Shown piece after piece: positions 16,374-24,651 of a DNA stretch of 45,550 nt. A program made the position numbers and the translations under genes. The notes beneath the pieces are model-generated. The model was not told the DNA's origin. It did not search any database and saw only the letters and a list, made by a program, of their open reading frames with translations. Every line of letters starts with the position of its first letter. Positions within the stretch are counted from its first letter, which is position 1. The stretch is from the NCBI GenBank assembly GCA_027485615.1, contig JAIXQS010000162.1, positions 1-45,550 of the forward strand. The letters are read 5' to 3'. This DNA is from Verrucomicrobiaceae bacterium (GTDB taxonomy: Bacteria; Verrucomicrobiota; Verrucomicrobiia; Verrucomicrobiales; Akkermansiaceae).

Positions 16374-18851
16374 ATGAAACCAAAATTGAAAAGCGCCACG
16401 CTCCGCAACTTCAGCTTCGGAGCACCACTCGTCACCGCCATCGTCCTCTGCTTCAGCGCGTCGCTCAGCCACGGCGCTGACAACAATTGGACCGGCACCA
16501 CTAGTTCGGATTGGAATGACGCAACCAACTGGTCTGAAAACGGCGTGCCGGATACGGCCTACGATGAAAACGCCGTTGTCTCGACGGTCGCTCCCAACAT
16601 CGCGACGATCACCGCCGATATCGCATTTACTCCCAAGGATATCATCGTGCGTGGTGGTGGACGGCTGGATCACACGGCGGGCACTGCAGGCACAGGTGGC
16701 GGTAGCTGGATGTTTGTGGGACAGAACGACACGGCTGGAACCTACAACCTCGCGAACACGGGTTCGGTGGAAGGCGGCATCACGGGTTTCGCCCAAGGCT
16801 CCGGCTCGCTCAATGCCACGGGAAATTTGCTAGTAGGTGCTTTCGGCGACAATCGCACAGGGACGGTGCGTGTGAACACAAGCGGGACTCTCGCGGTTTC
16901 CGGCGAGCTTTTCATCGGCGATTCGCAAAACAGCACGGCCAACTTCCTACTCGAAAGCGGCACAATGACGGTGAATAACAAAATTTTCATCGGTAACAAC
17001 AGGGGTAGCGGCACGCTCAATATGTCCGGCGGCACGCTCACAAAAACCGGCGGTGACCAGACTTTCATCGGCCGCGAAAACGGCACAGGAACACTCACCC
17101 AAAGCGGTGGAACGATCACGCTAAACCATGATTTCTATGTGGGACAGAGCGGCGGAGGAAATGGCACTTATAACATCAGCAGCGGCGCAGTGCTGAACAC
17201 TGGCCGAGACTTTGTCATCGGTCGTGAGAGCGGAACGGGCACCCTAAACATGACCGGCGGGACGATCACCAAAACCGGCGATGAAAAATTCATTGTCGGT
17301 CACAACAATGGTGTGGGCACCGTCGTGCAAAGCGGTGGGACGATCACCGCGAATAACGAACTCTACATCGGCAACGAAAACGCCAGCGCATCTGGAACTT
17401 ACACGCTGAGTGGCACAGGAGCGCTCAATGTCGCCAACGAAGTCGTCGTGGGTCGTGAAAGCGGCACCGGAATCTTGAACGTGAATGGCGGAACGATCAC
17501 CACCACCGGCAACGGCAACATGTATGTAGGCCGCCGCAACGGCACCGGAACATTGAACCAGACGGCTGGAACGATCAGCGTGATTAAGGAGTTCGGCGTG
17601 GGAACGCGGGACGACAACAAGATCGGAACCGGCACCTACAACTTGAGCGGAACAGGTGCCATCGCCGTGGCAAACAATATCTTCATCGGCAAGGAACAGG
17701 GGGCATCCGGCACCATGACGATGACGGGTGGCACCATGACCGGTAGCGACAAGCTGATCATCGGCCACAACCAGGCGACGGGAGTTCTCACGCAGAGCGG
17801 TGGCACGGTGACGACCTCGAACGAGGTTTATATCGGCAACGAGAACAGTGCTTCATCAATTGGCATCTACACGCTGAGTGGTTCGGCGAACCTGAATGTG
17901 GGCAACGAGGTGCAAGTCGGCCGTGATAACGGAACGGGCACCTTCAATCTCAATGGCGGCACCGTGAACACGAACAAGATCTCGGGTGGAACCGGCAGTG
18001 CGACGGTGAACTTCAACGGCGGCGTCTTGAAAGCAAAAAGGGATGAGAGCAACCTCATCGAAAACCTCGACGTGGCGGATGTGCAAAGTGGCGGACTCAA
18101 GATTGATAGCAACGGCTTCAATGTGAGCACGAGCCAAGTCCTCACTGGAACTGGCGGTCTGGAGAAATCGGGGGCGGGTCAACTCACCTTGAGCGGCGCC
18201 AATACCTATGCAGGAACCACGACGGTTGCCGCAGGGGTATTGCGGATCGAGAAAACCGGGCTGAATGCCATTGTCGATGCCACCGCTGACACCTTGGTTG
18301 CTGAGTTCACCTCACCGCCCGCTGCTGGAGATTATCAGTTTCTCCCCGGACCTCTTGCGGGTTCCCAGACTTTCAGCGCCACTAATTTAGGGGCAAATCA
18401 GCAGGCCACATTTAATAACCAGACCAGCACCGTGACGGTAACCAATACCGTAACAGACCCGTTCGTGACCTGGATCGATGGCTTCACCCCGAATGCCTTG
18501 CTGCCGGATGAAGCATCCAAACTTCCCGGAGCGGATCCTGACAGCGACGGCATCATCAATCTGATGGAATTCGTAATCGGCGGCAGCCCGGTCGTTTCCT
18601 CGCAGTCCATCCTTCCAACGCTTGCCAACGTAGGCTCGGATCTGGTTCTCAGCTACACCCGCAGCGATGAATCCGAATCCGTCACCACCCAAGTCGGCCA
18701 ATGGAGCACCGACTTGACGAATTGGAATGATGTGACGCCCTTGCTCGTTAATGAAAACCTCGCATCGCCCGACGACATGACCATCACCGTGCCCAAAAGC
18801 AATGCGGTGGACGGCAAGCTGTTCCTGCGCCTGTATGTGGAAACACCCTGA
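16374..18851 (+). CDS. Beta-helix repeat protein B with a non-PEP C-terminal tail
   Basis: This 825-residue protein is a close paralogue of repeat protein A. Signal peptide, repeats and the PATR-like segment match over some 600 residues with long identical runs (FVIGRESGTGTLNMTGGTIT, ELYIGNENASASGTYTLSGT, NIFIGKEQGASGTMTMTGGT). The C-terminus differs completely: instead of a PEP-CTERM tag it has a 150-residue tail with GADPDSDGIINLMEFVIGGS, a thrombospondin-3/EF-like Asp-rich motif. That tail is related to the end of the GH5 enzyme (DADPNHDGLANLF...). Two paralogues with different termini suggest different anchoring or release. It lies 51 bp after the GH30 gene. Surface or extracellular location is inferred from the signal peptide. 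Confidence 0.83.
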   Translation: MKPKLKSATLRNFSFGAPLVTAIVLCFSASLSHGADNNWTGTTSSDWNDATNWSENGVPDTAYDENAVVSTVAPNIATITADIAFTPKDIIVRGGGRLDHTAGTAGTGGGSWMFVGQNDTAGTYNLANTGSVEGGITGFAQGSGSLNATGNLLVGAFGDNRTGTVRVNTSGTLAVSGELFIGDSQNSTANFLLESGTMTVNNKIFIGNNRGSGTLNMSGGTLTKTGGDQTFIGRENGTGTLTQSGGTITLNHDFYVGQSGGGNGTYNISSGAVLNTGRDFVIGRESGTGTLNMTGGTITKTGDEKFIVGHNNGVGTVVQSGGTITANNELYIGNENASASGTYTLSGTGALNVANEVVVGRESGTGILNVNGGTITTTGNGNMYVGRRNGTGTLNQTAGTISVIKEFGVGTRDDNKIGTGTYNLSGTGAIAVANNIFIGKEQGASGTMTMTGGTMTGSDKLIIGHNQATGVLTQSGGTVTTSNEVYIGNENSASSIGIYTLSGSANLNVGNEVQVGRDNGTGTFNLNGGTVNTNKISGGTGSATVNFNGGVLKAKRDESNLIENLDVADVQSGGLKIDSNGFNVSTSQVLTGTGGLEKSGAGQLTLSGANTYAGTTTVAAGVLRIEKTGLNAIVDATADTLVAEFTSPPAAGDYQFLPGPLAGSQTFSATNLGANQQATFNNQTSTVTVTNTVTDPFVTWIDGFTPNALLPDEASKLPGADPDSDGIINLMEFVIGGSPVVSSQSILPTLANVGSDLVLSYTRSDESESVTTQVGQWSTDLTNWNDVTPLLVNENLASPDDMTITVPKSNAVDGKLFLRLYVETP

Positions 18852-18943
18852 ACCCCCAACTCGGCATCCCACGATTCCATGGCGTCATCATCAATTGCTT
18901 TTACATCATCACCAAGAGACCATGCGGTCCTAAGGGAAATACA

Positions 18944-19786
18944 ATGAACACATCATTACACATGAAAACACTCACTGACGTTTCCCAATCCGCGATAGCA
19001 AATACAGGATTCCGCCGTGGCATCCACCCACAGCAGAGCTACCGCTCTCACCGACGCTTCGGTTTTACCTTGGTCGAGCTATTAGTCGTCATCACCATCA
19101 TCGCGATCCTCGCATCTTTGTCGGTATTCGGCTTCAAACGGCTGCGTGAAAGGGCCGATACGGTGACTTCCATCAAGAGGATCCGGAGTTTATCCGAAGC
19201 CAACGCGCTGTATGCCACCGATAACAACGGCAGGTATGTTCCCGTCTTTGCCTTCGACGAGGATGGACAGGGTGCCGTGATGTGGCATTACAACCGCGCC
19301 TACCTCGAAGCGCTTATCGGCGACAAGGAAGAATTAGAGGATGCCGAACCCTTCGAAGGTATCGACGGACTACCCGACCAAGTCCTCGATCCTATCGTCA
19401 TCCGTGCGAAGAAAAAATACTGGAGCCGCATCTCCGCGAGCTTTGGCTACAACGGCGAGAATCTCACTGGCGGCGCTTGGGGAGAACCCAACGCCGCTGC
19501 CTCACGCTCGATTGCTTCAATGAGCTATCCGGGCGAAACCTGCGCGTTCATTACCGCCACAGACTGGCGGGCGAAACAATCCGGCGGCCTGCTTTGGGAA
19601 AAATCCGCCGTCGAAGGCAAGACCGGTGACGGCAAGATCGCCTACCGCCACCAAGGAAAGGCCGTGGTGGCATACTTCGACGGTCACACTGGCCTAATTT
19701 CCATCAATGATATGAAAGAGATCAATCGCCGTGGAGGAGTCAACAATGTCTTTTGGGGTGGCAATCGTCGGAGTAGTGGTCGATGA
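18944..19786 (+). CDS. Type II pseudopilin-like protein with H-X9-DG motif
   Basis: The 280-residue protein carries a class III prepilin signal: after a long basic leader, G40 is followed by FTLVELLVVITIIAILASLS, with the conserved Glu at +5, a peptidase cleavage site and a hydrophobic helix. The C-terminal region contains HQGKAVVAYFDG, which fits H-X9-DG exactly, the hallmark of the large pilin-like family abundant in Planctomycetes and Verrucomicrobia. A 40-residue leader is long for prepilins but common in this group. It starts 92 bp after repeat protein B and closes the gene run; it may serve export or surface assembly of the glycan-attack proteins. No secretion ATPase or prepilin peptidase is present in the window. 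Confidence 0.9.
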   Translation: MNTSLHMKTLTDVSQSAIANTGFRRGIHPQQSYRSHRRFGFTLVELLVVITIIAILASLSVFGFKRLRERADTVTSIKRIRSLSEANALYATDNNGRYVPVFAFDEDGQGAVMWHYNRAYLEALIGDKEELEDAEPFEGIDGLPDQVLDPIVIRAKKKYWSRISASFGYNGENLTGGAWGEPNAAASRSIASMSYPGETCAFITATDWRAKQSGGLLWEKSAVEGKTGDGKIAYRHQGKAVVAYFDGHTGLISINDMKEINRRGGVNNVFWGGNRRSSGR

Positions 19787-19910
19787 AGACTTACAGTAGC
19801 AGAATCGGTGGGGTCATCAGTGGGTTAGTCCGCTCTATTTCACATTTTCCAATCGGCGAATGGTAAAGCGTGGTGTTCCATCACAACATAATGCGAGTTC
19901 TTGCTTCCAT

Positions 19911-20281
19911 TCAATCCTCCCAAACCTCGAAAGCTCCCTCTTGGAGATCTTTTTGGAGGAGTTCGAGGTGTTTGTGAAGTTGCTGCCGGAAGACTTTGTT
20001 TTTGATCGTGATGTTGGCTCCGACGGCATCCTTTTTGTCGCGATAGAAGAGCAGGAATAGGGTGTCGTCCGCGACGGCGAGGAGATGCACGATGCGCCGG
20101 GCACCGTCCGGTGATGTGGCGTAAACTTTCAACAAACGGGAACCATTCGGGAGACCTTCACCCTTGATGGGAGTTGCCAATCCGGAAGCAAATGAGCGCT
20201 TCAAAGGAGGAACATAAGCGCGGGAACGTATGTTTTTCCAAACTCCGCTTCGCAGATGGATTTGAACAGGACGAGGCGCAT
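19911..20281 (-). pseudogene. RelE/ParE-like toxin, reading frame broken
   Basis: One base after the antitoxin stop (TGA-A-ATG) an ATG at 20281 opens MRLVLFKSICEAEFGKTYVP then ALMFLL and a TGA at 20201-20203. The rest of a RelE-type fold continues in the -1 frame from a TTG at 20204: KGEGLPNGSRLLKVYATSPD, RRIVHLLAVADDTLFLLFYR and so on to 19911. Joined, the two give about 122 residues, the expected toxin size, with the family's GxxK(V/I)R-like strand, RRIV strand and DTLFLLFY strand. Either a frameshift inactivated it, or the overlapping TTGA couples translation of a shorter toxin. A +1 slip at CTT-TGA would not restore the frame. Confidence 0.6.
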
Positions 20282-20282
20282 T

Positions 20283-20528
20283 TCAGCGGCCAACTTTTTG
20301 CCAAGTCTCAGCCACTTGATCCATCATGCGCTGGGTTTCGGGATCGACGGAAATCGGCTCGGCTTCCCATGGCTGCGAGGCTTCGAGGGCAAACGGGATC
20401 CTGCGGCTTTGCACGATTTTCTTGAGATACACACGGATGGCCGTGGAAATATCCATTCCGATCTCCTCAAGGACTTGATCGGCTTCTTCCCGTAGCTCAT
20501 CGGGGATGCGGATTTGGAGTGTTTTCAT
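20283..20528 (-). CDS. RelB/DinJ-family antitoxin
   Basis: The 81-residue protein begins MKTLQIRIPDELREEADQVL and continues EEIGMDISTAIRVYLKKIVQ, a ribbon-helix-helix DNA-binding half typical of RelB/DinJ antitoxins. The acidic C-terminal half (WEAEPISVDPETQRMMDQVA) would wrap the toxin. Its stop is separated by one base from the ATG of the toxin frame, the usual tight antitoxin-first arrangement. Such antitoxins repress their own promoter. It looks intact although the partner toxin frame is disrupted. Confidence 0.87.
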   Translation of the reverse strand: MKTLQIRIPDELREEADQVLEEIGMDISTAIRVYLKKIVQSRRIPFALEASQPWEAEPISVDPETQRMMDQVAETWQKVGR

Positions 20529-20682
20529 TGCTTGATTATTGCTGGATTGATTGTTTTGAAGTACAATGCATTACTGATACAGTCCGTTAAGGGAATGGCT
20601 TCGCGTCTCGAAGCGGTGTGGGCGGCTTCCTGCCGCAACCCTTAGACCCTTTACCAAAATAAATTGCCGAAACTCTCACAAA

Positions 20683-21132
20683 TGGGTGAGGCGCGGCACC
20701 CGTCCCGTCTAGGGCTACCACGGTGGACATTTGCGCAGGAACGTCATCGGCGCGGTGAACCCCGCAAGCGGCTAGCTCGTCAGCCTCATCGTCCCGTACT
20801 TTGACACGGAAGTCTTCCAGGCATTCCTCGACACCATTGTCACCGAGGCTCCCGGGAAAAAAGGCAAAAGGATCCTGCTCGTTCTCGACAACGCCAGCTG
20901 GCACAAGACCAAGCGGCTCGACTGGCATCACATCAAGCCAGTCTACCTCCCGCCCTACAGCCCGAACTTCAACCCCATAGAAAGGTTGTGGCAGCATCTC
21001 AAAAGCCAACACCTTGCGGGCTACATTACGAAGGACGGGGAAGCGCTTGGTGAAAAGATCTTCCAAGCCATCCGATCACTCCTCCAAACGCCCGAAACCA
21101 TCCGCTCCGTCTACCGCACTCATTCTGAATAA
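20683..21132 (+). pseudogene. IS630-family transposase relic
   Basis: The plus strand encodes the C-terminal half of an IS630/Tc1-type DDE transposase: WVRRGTRPV, GYHGGHLRRNVIGAVNPASG, VPYFDTEVFQAFLDTIV, then ILLVLDNASWHKTKRL with the second catalytic Asp, and YLPPYSPNFNPIERLWQHLK with the catalytic Glu. Two in-frame TAG codons interrupt it (after RPV and after PASG; the second may derive from CAG), and the N-terminal part with the first Asp is missing. AAATTGCCG just before the frame and the mirror-image CGGCAATTC just after it could be remnants of inverted ends. The element cannot move by itself. Confidence 0.85.
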
Positions 21133-21169
21133 CGGCAATTCATTTATGCAAACGGCCTAATCGGGGGCT

Positions 21170-22711
21170 TCAGTAGCTCCGTCCCCATAGCGCGACTGCG
21201 ACGCTTTTTTTTCCGGTCAGGAAACAATTTTCTGAAAGCCCCGCGAAGAGGGATTCCGGAAGCCCGGCGTCCGCAAGCGGGAGACAGCGGATGGTGATCT
21301 TGTGCTGCTTGGAAAGGGCGTCCTCCTCTTCGGAAGTGCCCGCCCAGGGGGTGAGCAGCCAGCCGGGATTTTCCTTTTCCCAATGGGCGTGGAACGCGCC
21401 GATCTCCGAGCAGGGCGTGATGTTCGCGTCGCGCAGCGCGCGGGCTTTTGAAAGCAGGTTGTCGTGGATTTCCTGCAGGATGTTGGTGACATTCTGGATG
21501 AACTCCTCCTTGTCGAGGAAAGCCTTTTCGGTCGGTGCCTGGTCGCGGCGCTGGAGGCAGACCTTGCGGGACTCGATGTCGCGCGGGCCGATCTCGATCC
21601 GGATTGGCGTGCCCTTTTTCACCCAATCCCATTTCTTCGAGCCGCCCTGGATGTCGCGGGCATCGACGAAGGCGCGGATGGGATCGCCGTGGAAAGTGCG
21701 GGTGGCCCGCAGGGTCTCCGCAATGGCGTGGCAGGCGGCGATCACGGCGTCCTTGCTATCCTCCTTCGGCGTGACCGGGATGATGACCACCTGCTGTGTG
21801 GCGACGCGGGGCGGCAGCACCAGGCCGTCGTCGTCGGAGTGCGCCATGATCAGCGTCCCGATCAGGCGCGTGGAAACGCCCCACGAGGTGGTGTGCGCGA
21901 ATTCCTTTTCACCCTCGCGCGAGGTGAAACAGATCTCCTGCGCCTTCGAGAAATTCTGCCCGAGGTAATGCGAAGTGCCGGCCTGGATGGCTTTCCGATC
22001 CTGCACCATCGCCTCGACGGTCAGGGTCATGTCCGCGCCAGGGAAGCGCTCGTTCTCGCTCTTCTCGCCGGGCACGACGGGGATGGCGAGGTGGTCGCGG
22101 AGGAACTCCTCGTAAAGGCGATGGATCATCCGCGTTTCCACGATGGCCTCTTCCTTTGTCTCGTGCGCGGTGTGGCCTTCCTGCCAGAGGAACTCCGCCG
22201 TCCGCAGGAACAGGCGCGGGCGCATTTCCCAGCGCATCACGTTCGCCCATTGGTTGATGAGCAGCGGCAGATCGCGGTAGCTCTGCACCCAGCGCGCGAA
22301 GGCCGCGCCGATGATCGTCTCGGAGGTCGGGCGGATCACGTAAGGCTCCGCGAGTTCGCCGGTCGGGATCATCTTCGTTTTCCCGGTCTCTGGATCTTTC
22401 ACGGCCTCAAGACGATGGTGCGTCACCACCGCGCATTCCGTCGCGAAGCCCTCGGCGTGCTCCGCCTCCTTTTCGAGGTAGGAAAGCGGGATCAGGAGCG
22501 GGAAATAGGCGTTCTGGTGCCCCGTCGCCTTGAAGCGGCGGTCGAGCTGCTGCTGGATGAGTTCCCAGATGCCGTAACCCCACGGCTTGATCACCATGCA
22601 GCCCCGCGTTTCCGAATTTTCCGCGAGATCCGCGGCCTTGATGACTTGCTGGTACCACTCGGGGAAATCCTGTTCCCGGGTCGGGCTGATGGCGGTTTTT
22701 TCTGCGGACAT
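21170..22711 (-). CDS. proS: Prolyl-tRNA synthetase (ProS type 3, archaeal/eukaryote-like)
   Basis: This class II aminoacyl-tRNA synthetase charges tRNA-Pro. The 513-residue length and absence of an INS editing domain fit the archaeal/eukaryote-type ProRS found in part of the bacteria. Visible motifs are motif 1 region FKATGHQNAYFPLLIPLSYL, motif 2 region RWEMRPRLFLRTAEFLWQEG, HTAHETKEEA, motif 3 region TSWGVSTRLIGTLIMAHSDD, and an anticodon-binding domain (VVIIPVTPK, VKKGTPIRIEIGPRDIESRK). It ends with a C-terminal Tyr (ALWGRSY), as usual in this type. ATG at 22711 (MSAEKTAISP) is chosen over an upstream in-frame start at 22735. It is transcribed alone, convergent with the IS630 relic. Confidence 0.97.
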   Translation of the reverse strand: MSAEKTAISPTREQDFPEWYQQVIKAADLAENSETRGCMVIKPWGYGIWELIQQQLDRRFKATGHQNAYFPLLIPLSYLEKEAEHAEGFATECAVVTHHRLEAVKDPETGKTKMIPTGELAEPYVIRPTSETIIGAAFARWVQSYRDLPLLINQWANVMRWEMRPRLFLRTAEFLWQEGHTAHETKEEAIVETRMIHRLYEEFLRDHLAIPVVPGEKSENERFPGADMTLTVEAMVQDRKAIQAGTSHYLGQNFSKAQEICFTSREGEKEFAHTTSWGVSTRLIGTLIMAHSDDDGLVLPPRVATQQVVIIPVTPKEDSKDAVIAACHAIAETLRATRTFHGDPIRAFVDARDIQGGSKKWDWVKKGTPIRIEIGPRDIESRKVCLQRRDQAPTEKAFLDKEEFIQNVTNILQEIHDNLLSKARALRDANITPCSEIGAFHAHWEKENPGWLLTPWAGTSEEEDALSKQHKITIRCLPLADAGLPESLFAGLSENCFLTGKKSVAVALWGRSY

Positions 22712-23204
22712 GTTCTTGGCGAAGACTGGCAGCACGGCACGCGATTATGCAAGCCGGTATCCATCCTAGCTCCGCACATCATCCCGCATCTCCAGCCCGT
22801 TGTCCGCCTTTGCGACCCCCACCGAAACCCTTAGGGCCGAACAACCCATCCACTCACAATCCATCAGCGGCACAGTGACTGACGGCACAAATCCCGCTCC
22901 CTTCGCTGCGTTCTACTTGCTTACAACTGTTGATGCAGATGGAGAAATCGCTCTCCGGGTCATTTCCAATGCGTCGTGGCAGTTTTCCATAAACGCCCGG
23001 GTCGGGATTTGCCGGATCGTGCCATCAAGGCGGGCAAGGTGGGGAACTTTGGTTCCTCTCCCGACGTGAATCACCTATGGGAGCGGATGGAAGGCATGGA
23101 GTGATGGGATTTTCTCCGGAGGCATCGCCGTTCTGATATCCGTGGCTCATGATGGCGGCTTGCGCAGCCCTTCATTCCCCTGCCACGCAGAGGTGTGGCA
23201 CCCG
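22712..23204. other. Non-coding interval with a possible gene-end relic
   Basis: No intact gene is seen. In the plus frame ending at 23102-23104 the last 43 codons read like protein, with GRDLPDRAIKAGKVGNFGSS then PDVNHLWERMEGME and a stop, possibly the end of a lost gene; I do not recognise it. A GC-rich stretch at about 23160-23205 has GAGGTGTGGCACCCG, resembling GAGGCGCGGCACCCG at about 20689. Confidence 0.4.
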
Positions 23205-24158
23205 CTACCGGGAGCGCCGCTCCGGAACAGGGTTAAGGGCTAGGGTGGCGGGTGGCTTGAGGACTGCGGAGGAAATTGAGTTCTGATCCCACGTTTCTGC
23301 TCGCGCCGCCCCATAGAACAGCCGCCAGGACTTCCCGTCGATGAGGAGAAACGGCGTGACATGGCCGTGGGGCGACTCGTCGTCCTTTGGATGGAGCAGG
23401 CCCTCACCCTTCCAGCCGATCCCGTCCTTGCTACTGGCCCATCGGGTGCCATCGCGCGACTCGATGACCATCACGAAAACCTCTCCTACCCTTGAAACGT
23501 GAATGCCCCCCGCATCATCCCCGAAAACGGGCTCCTGACGCCTCTCCCACTTCAATCCATCGGTTGATGTGGCATATCCCACGAAACGCCGCGAACTGTC
23601 CGATTTGGGGGCATCACGATCCGGTGCGCTCGGTGGCAAGTCCTTGCGCCCGTCATACCAGAGGTGGAAGCGCTCCCCATCGTGGGAAACACTCGGACGC
23701 CCCACCAAAAGGGAGTCCCAGGCAGGTGCGGGTGAAGCTGAAAACACCGCTCCCCGGTCGTTCCATATCCGTCCGTCAGCGGAGGTTGCCAATCCGATGG
23801 CATCGGTGACGCCGGACCCAGCCAATGTGTAAAACATGAAAAGCCCGCCGGCTACGGCAATGACGGACGGATCGTTCACATGGTTGACTCCCTCGGGAGC
23901 GAAGACGACGCCTGCCTGCTTCCAATCCTCTCCGTCCTTTGATGTGGCGAGGTGGATTCGATCATGCCCGTCTTTGCCCTGCCCGCCGAAGAACATCAGG
24001 AATTCTCCCCGGTGCTTGAGAATCTCGGGAGCATACAGGTTGCCGCGGCCGTGGGGAGCTGCGGTTGACTCCGCGAATGAGGAAATCACCCTCTCGTCGG
24101 CATGGATTGTGCCGGCGAACGAGAGTGCGAGACACAGTGCCGGGAATACGGGGCTCAT
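23205..24158 (-). CDS. Secreted five-bladed beta-propeller, glycosidase-like
   Basis: The 317-residue protein (from ATG 24158) has a signal peptide ending near IHA/DE. The body shows repeated blades of the GH43/GH32/GH130-like five-bladed propeller type: LYAPEILKHRGEFLMFFGGQ, HDRIHLATSKDGEDWKQAG, NHVNDPSVIAVAGGLFMFYT, DAIGLATSADGRIWNDRG, GRPSVSHDGERFHLWYDGRK and FVGYATSTDGLKWERRQEP. The ATSxDGxxW unit recurs in each blade. Asp residues at blade starts could be catalytic, but I cannot place it in one family. An in-frame GTG at 24191 gives a longer N-terminus without improving the signal. It stands alone, and function as a glycoside hydrolase or binding protein is tentative. Confidence 0.78.
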   Translation of the reverse strand: MSPVFPALCLALSFAGTIHADERVISSFAESTAAPHGRGNLYAPEILKHRGEFLMFFGGQGKDGHDRIHLATSKDGEDWKQAGVVFAPEGVNHVNDPSVIAVAGGLFMFYTLAGSGVTDAIGLATSADGRIWNDRGAVFSASPAPAWDSLLVGRPSVSHDGERFHLWYDGRKDLPPSAPDRDAPKSDSSRRFVGYATSTDGLKWERRQEPVFGDDAGGIHVSRVGEVFVMVIESRDGTRWASSKDGIGWKGEGLLHPKDDESPHGHVTPFLLIDGKSWRLFYGAARAETWDQNSISSAVLKPPATLALNPVPERRSR

Positions 24159-24651
24159 CGATTTTTTGAGAGAACGATTTAGGCCACCCACATCATGGAC
24201 GGGAGGCAGTGAACGACGGGGGAATCATACAAACTGCCGCCCTTGTCGATTCCAAACAGCAGCGTCTGTTGGATGTGTCTTGTTCGGCTTTTGGGTTCGT
24301 TACGAAGCCCTGCCATTGCTTGAGATGAAATTGCCATTGCTTAAGGGCAAACGGTCATTGCTTGGGGGTAAATGGTCGTTGCTTGGGGGTAAATGGGCGT
24401 TGCTTGGGGGTAAATGGTCGTTGCTTGAGGGTAAATGGTCATTGCTTGGGGGTAAATGGTCATTGCTTGGGGGTAAATGGTCGTTGCTTGGGGGTAAATG
24501 GTCGTTGCTTGGGGTTAAGGGGGCGTTGCTTGGGTCGAAATGCGGGAGTGTCGGGGGTGTCCCTCCGACGGACTGGGACTGCAAGCCCCGGCCACGGGTG
24601 ATCACCTCTTCCGCTTCTCACGGGGCTTTTTCCCGGCCTTTCCGGTTCGGT
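24159..24651. other. Intergenic region dominated by a minisatellite
   Basis: Between the propeller protein and the protease gene nothing looks like an ordinary gene. Long open frames on both strands here are created by the 21-bp tandem repeat (24314-24544). The flanks (24159-24313 and 24545-24651) show no promoter, hairpin or RNA that I can support. Confidence 0.5.
24314..24544. repeat. 21-bp tandem repeat, 11 copies
   Basis: Eleven consecutive 21-bp units start at 24314, 24335, 24356 and every 21 bp to 24524. The consensus is CGTTGCTTGGGGGTAAATGG followed by T. Inner copies are nearly identical; the first two and last two are diverged. Since 21 is a multiple of 3, each open frame encodes a 7-residue repeat: LLGGKWS and CLGVNGR on the plus strand, PPSNDHL, TIYPQAT and PFTPKQR on the minus strand. 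Only one plus frame is closed by TAA. Confidence 0.92.

Noticed and set aside
20196..20210. RF2-like programmed +1 frameshift at CTT-TGA in the toxin gene
   Set aside because: A +1 slip leads to a frame that soon stops; the RelE continuation is in the -1 frame, and no heptamer slippery site is seen.
21464..22834. 456-codon open frame antisense to proS
   Set aside because: proS has all class II synthetase motifs; the antisense frame arises from GC-rich codon bias.
24314..24544. CRISPR array
   Set aside because: Units are directly adjacent with no unique spacers, 21 bp long, and no cas genes are present.
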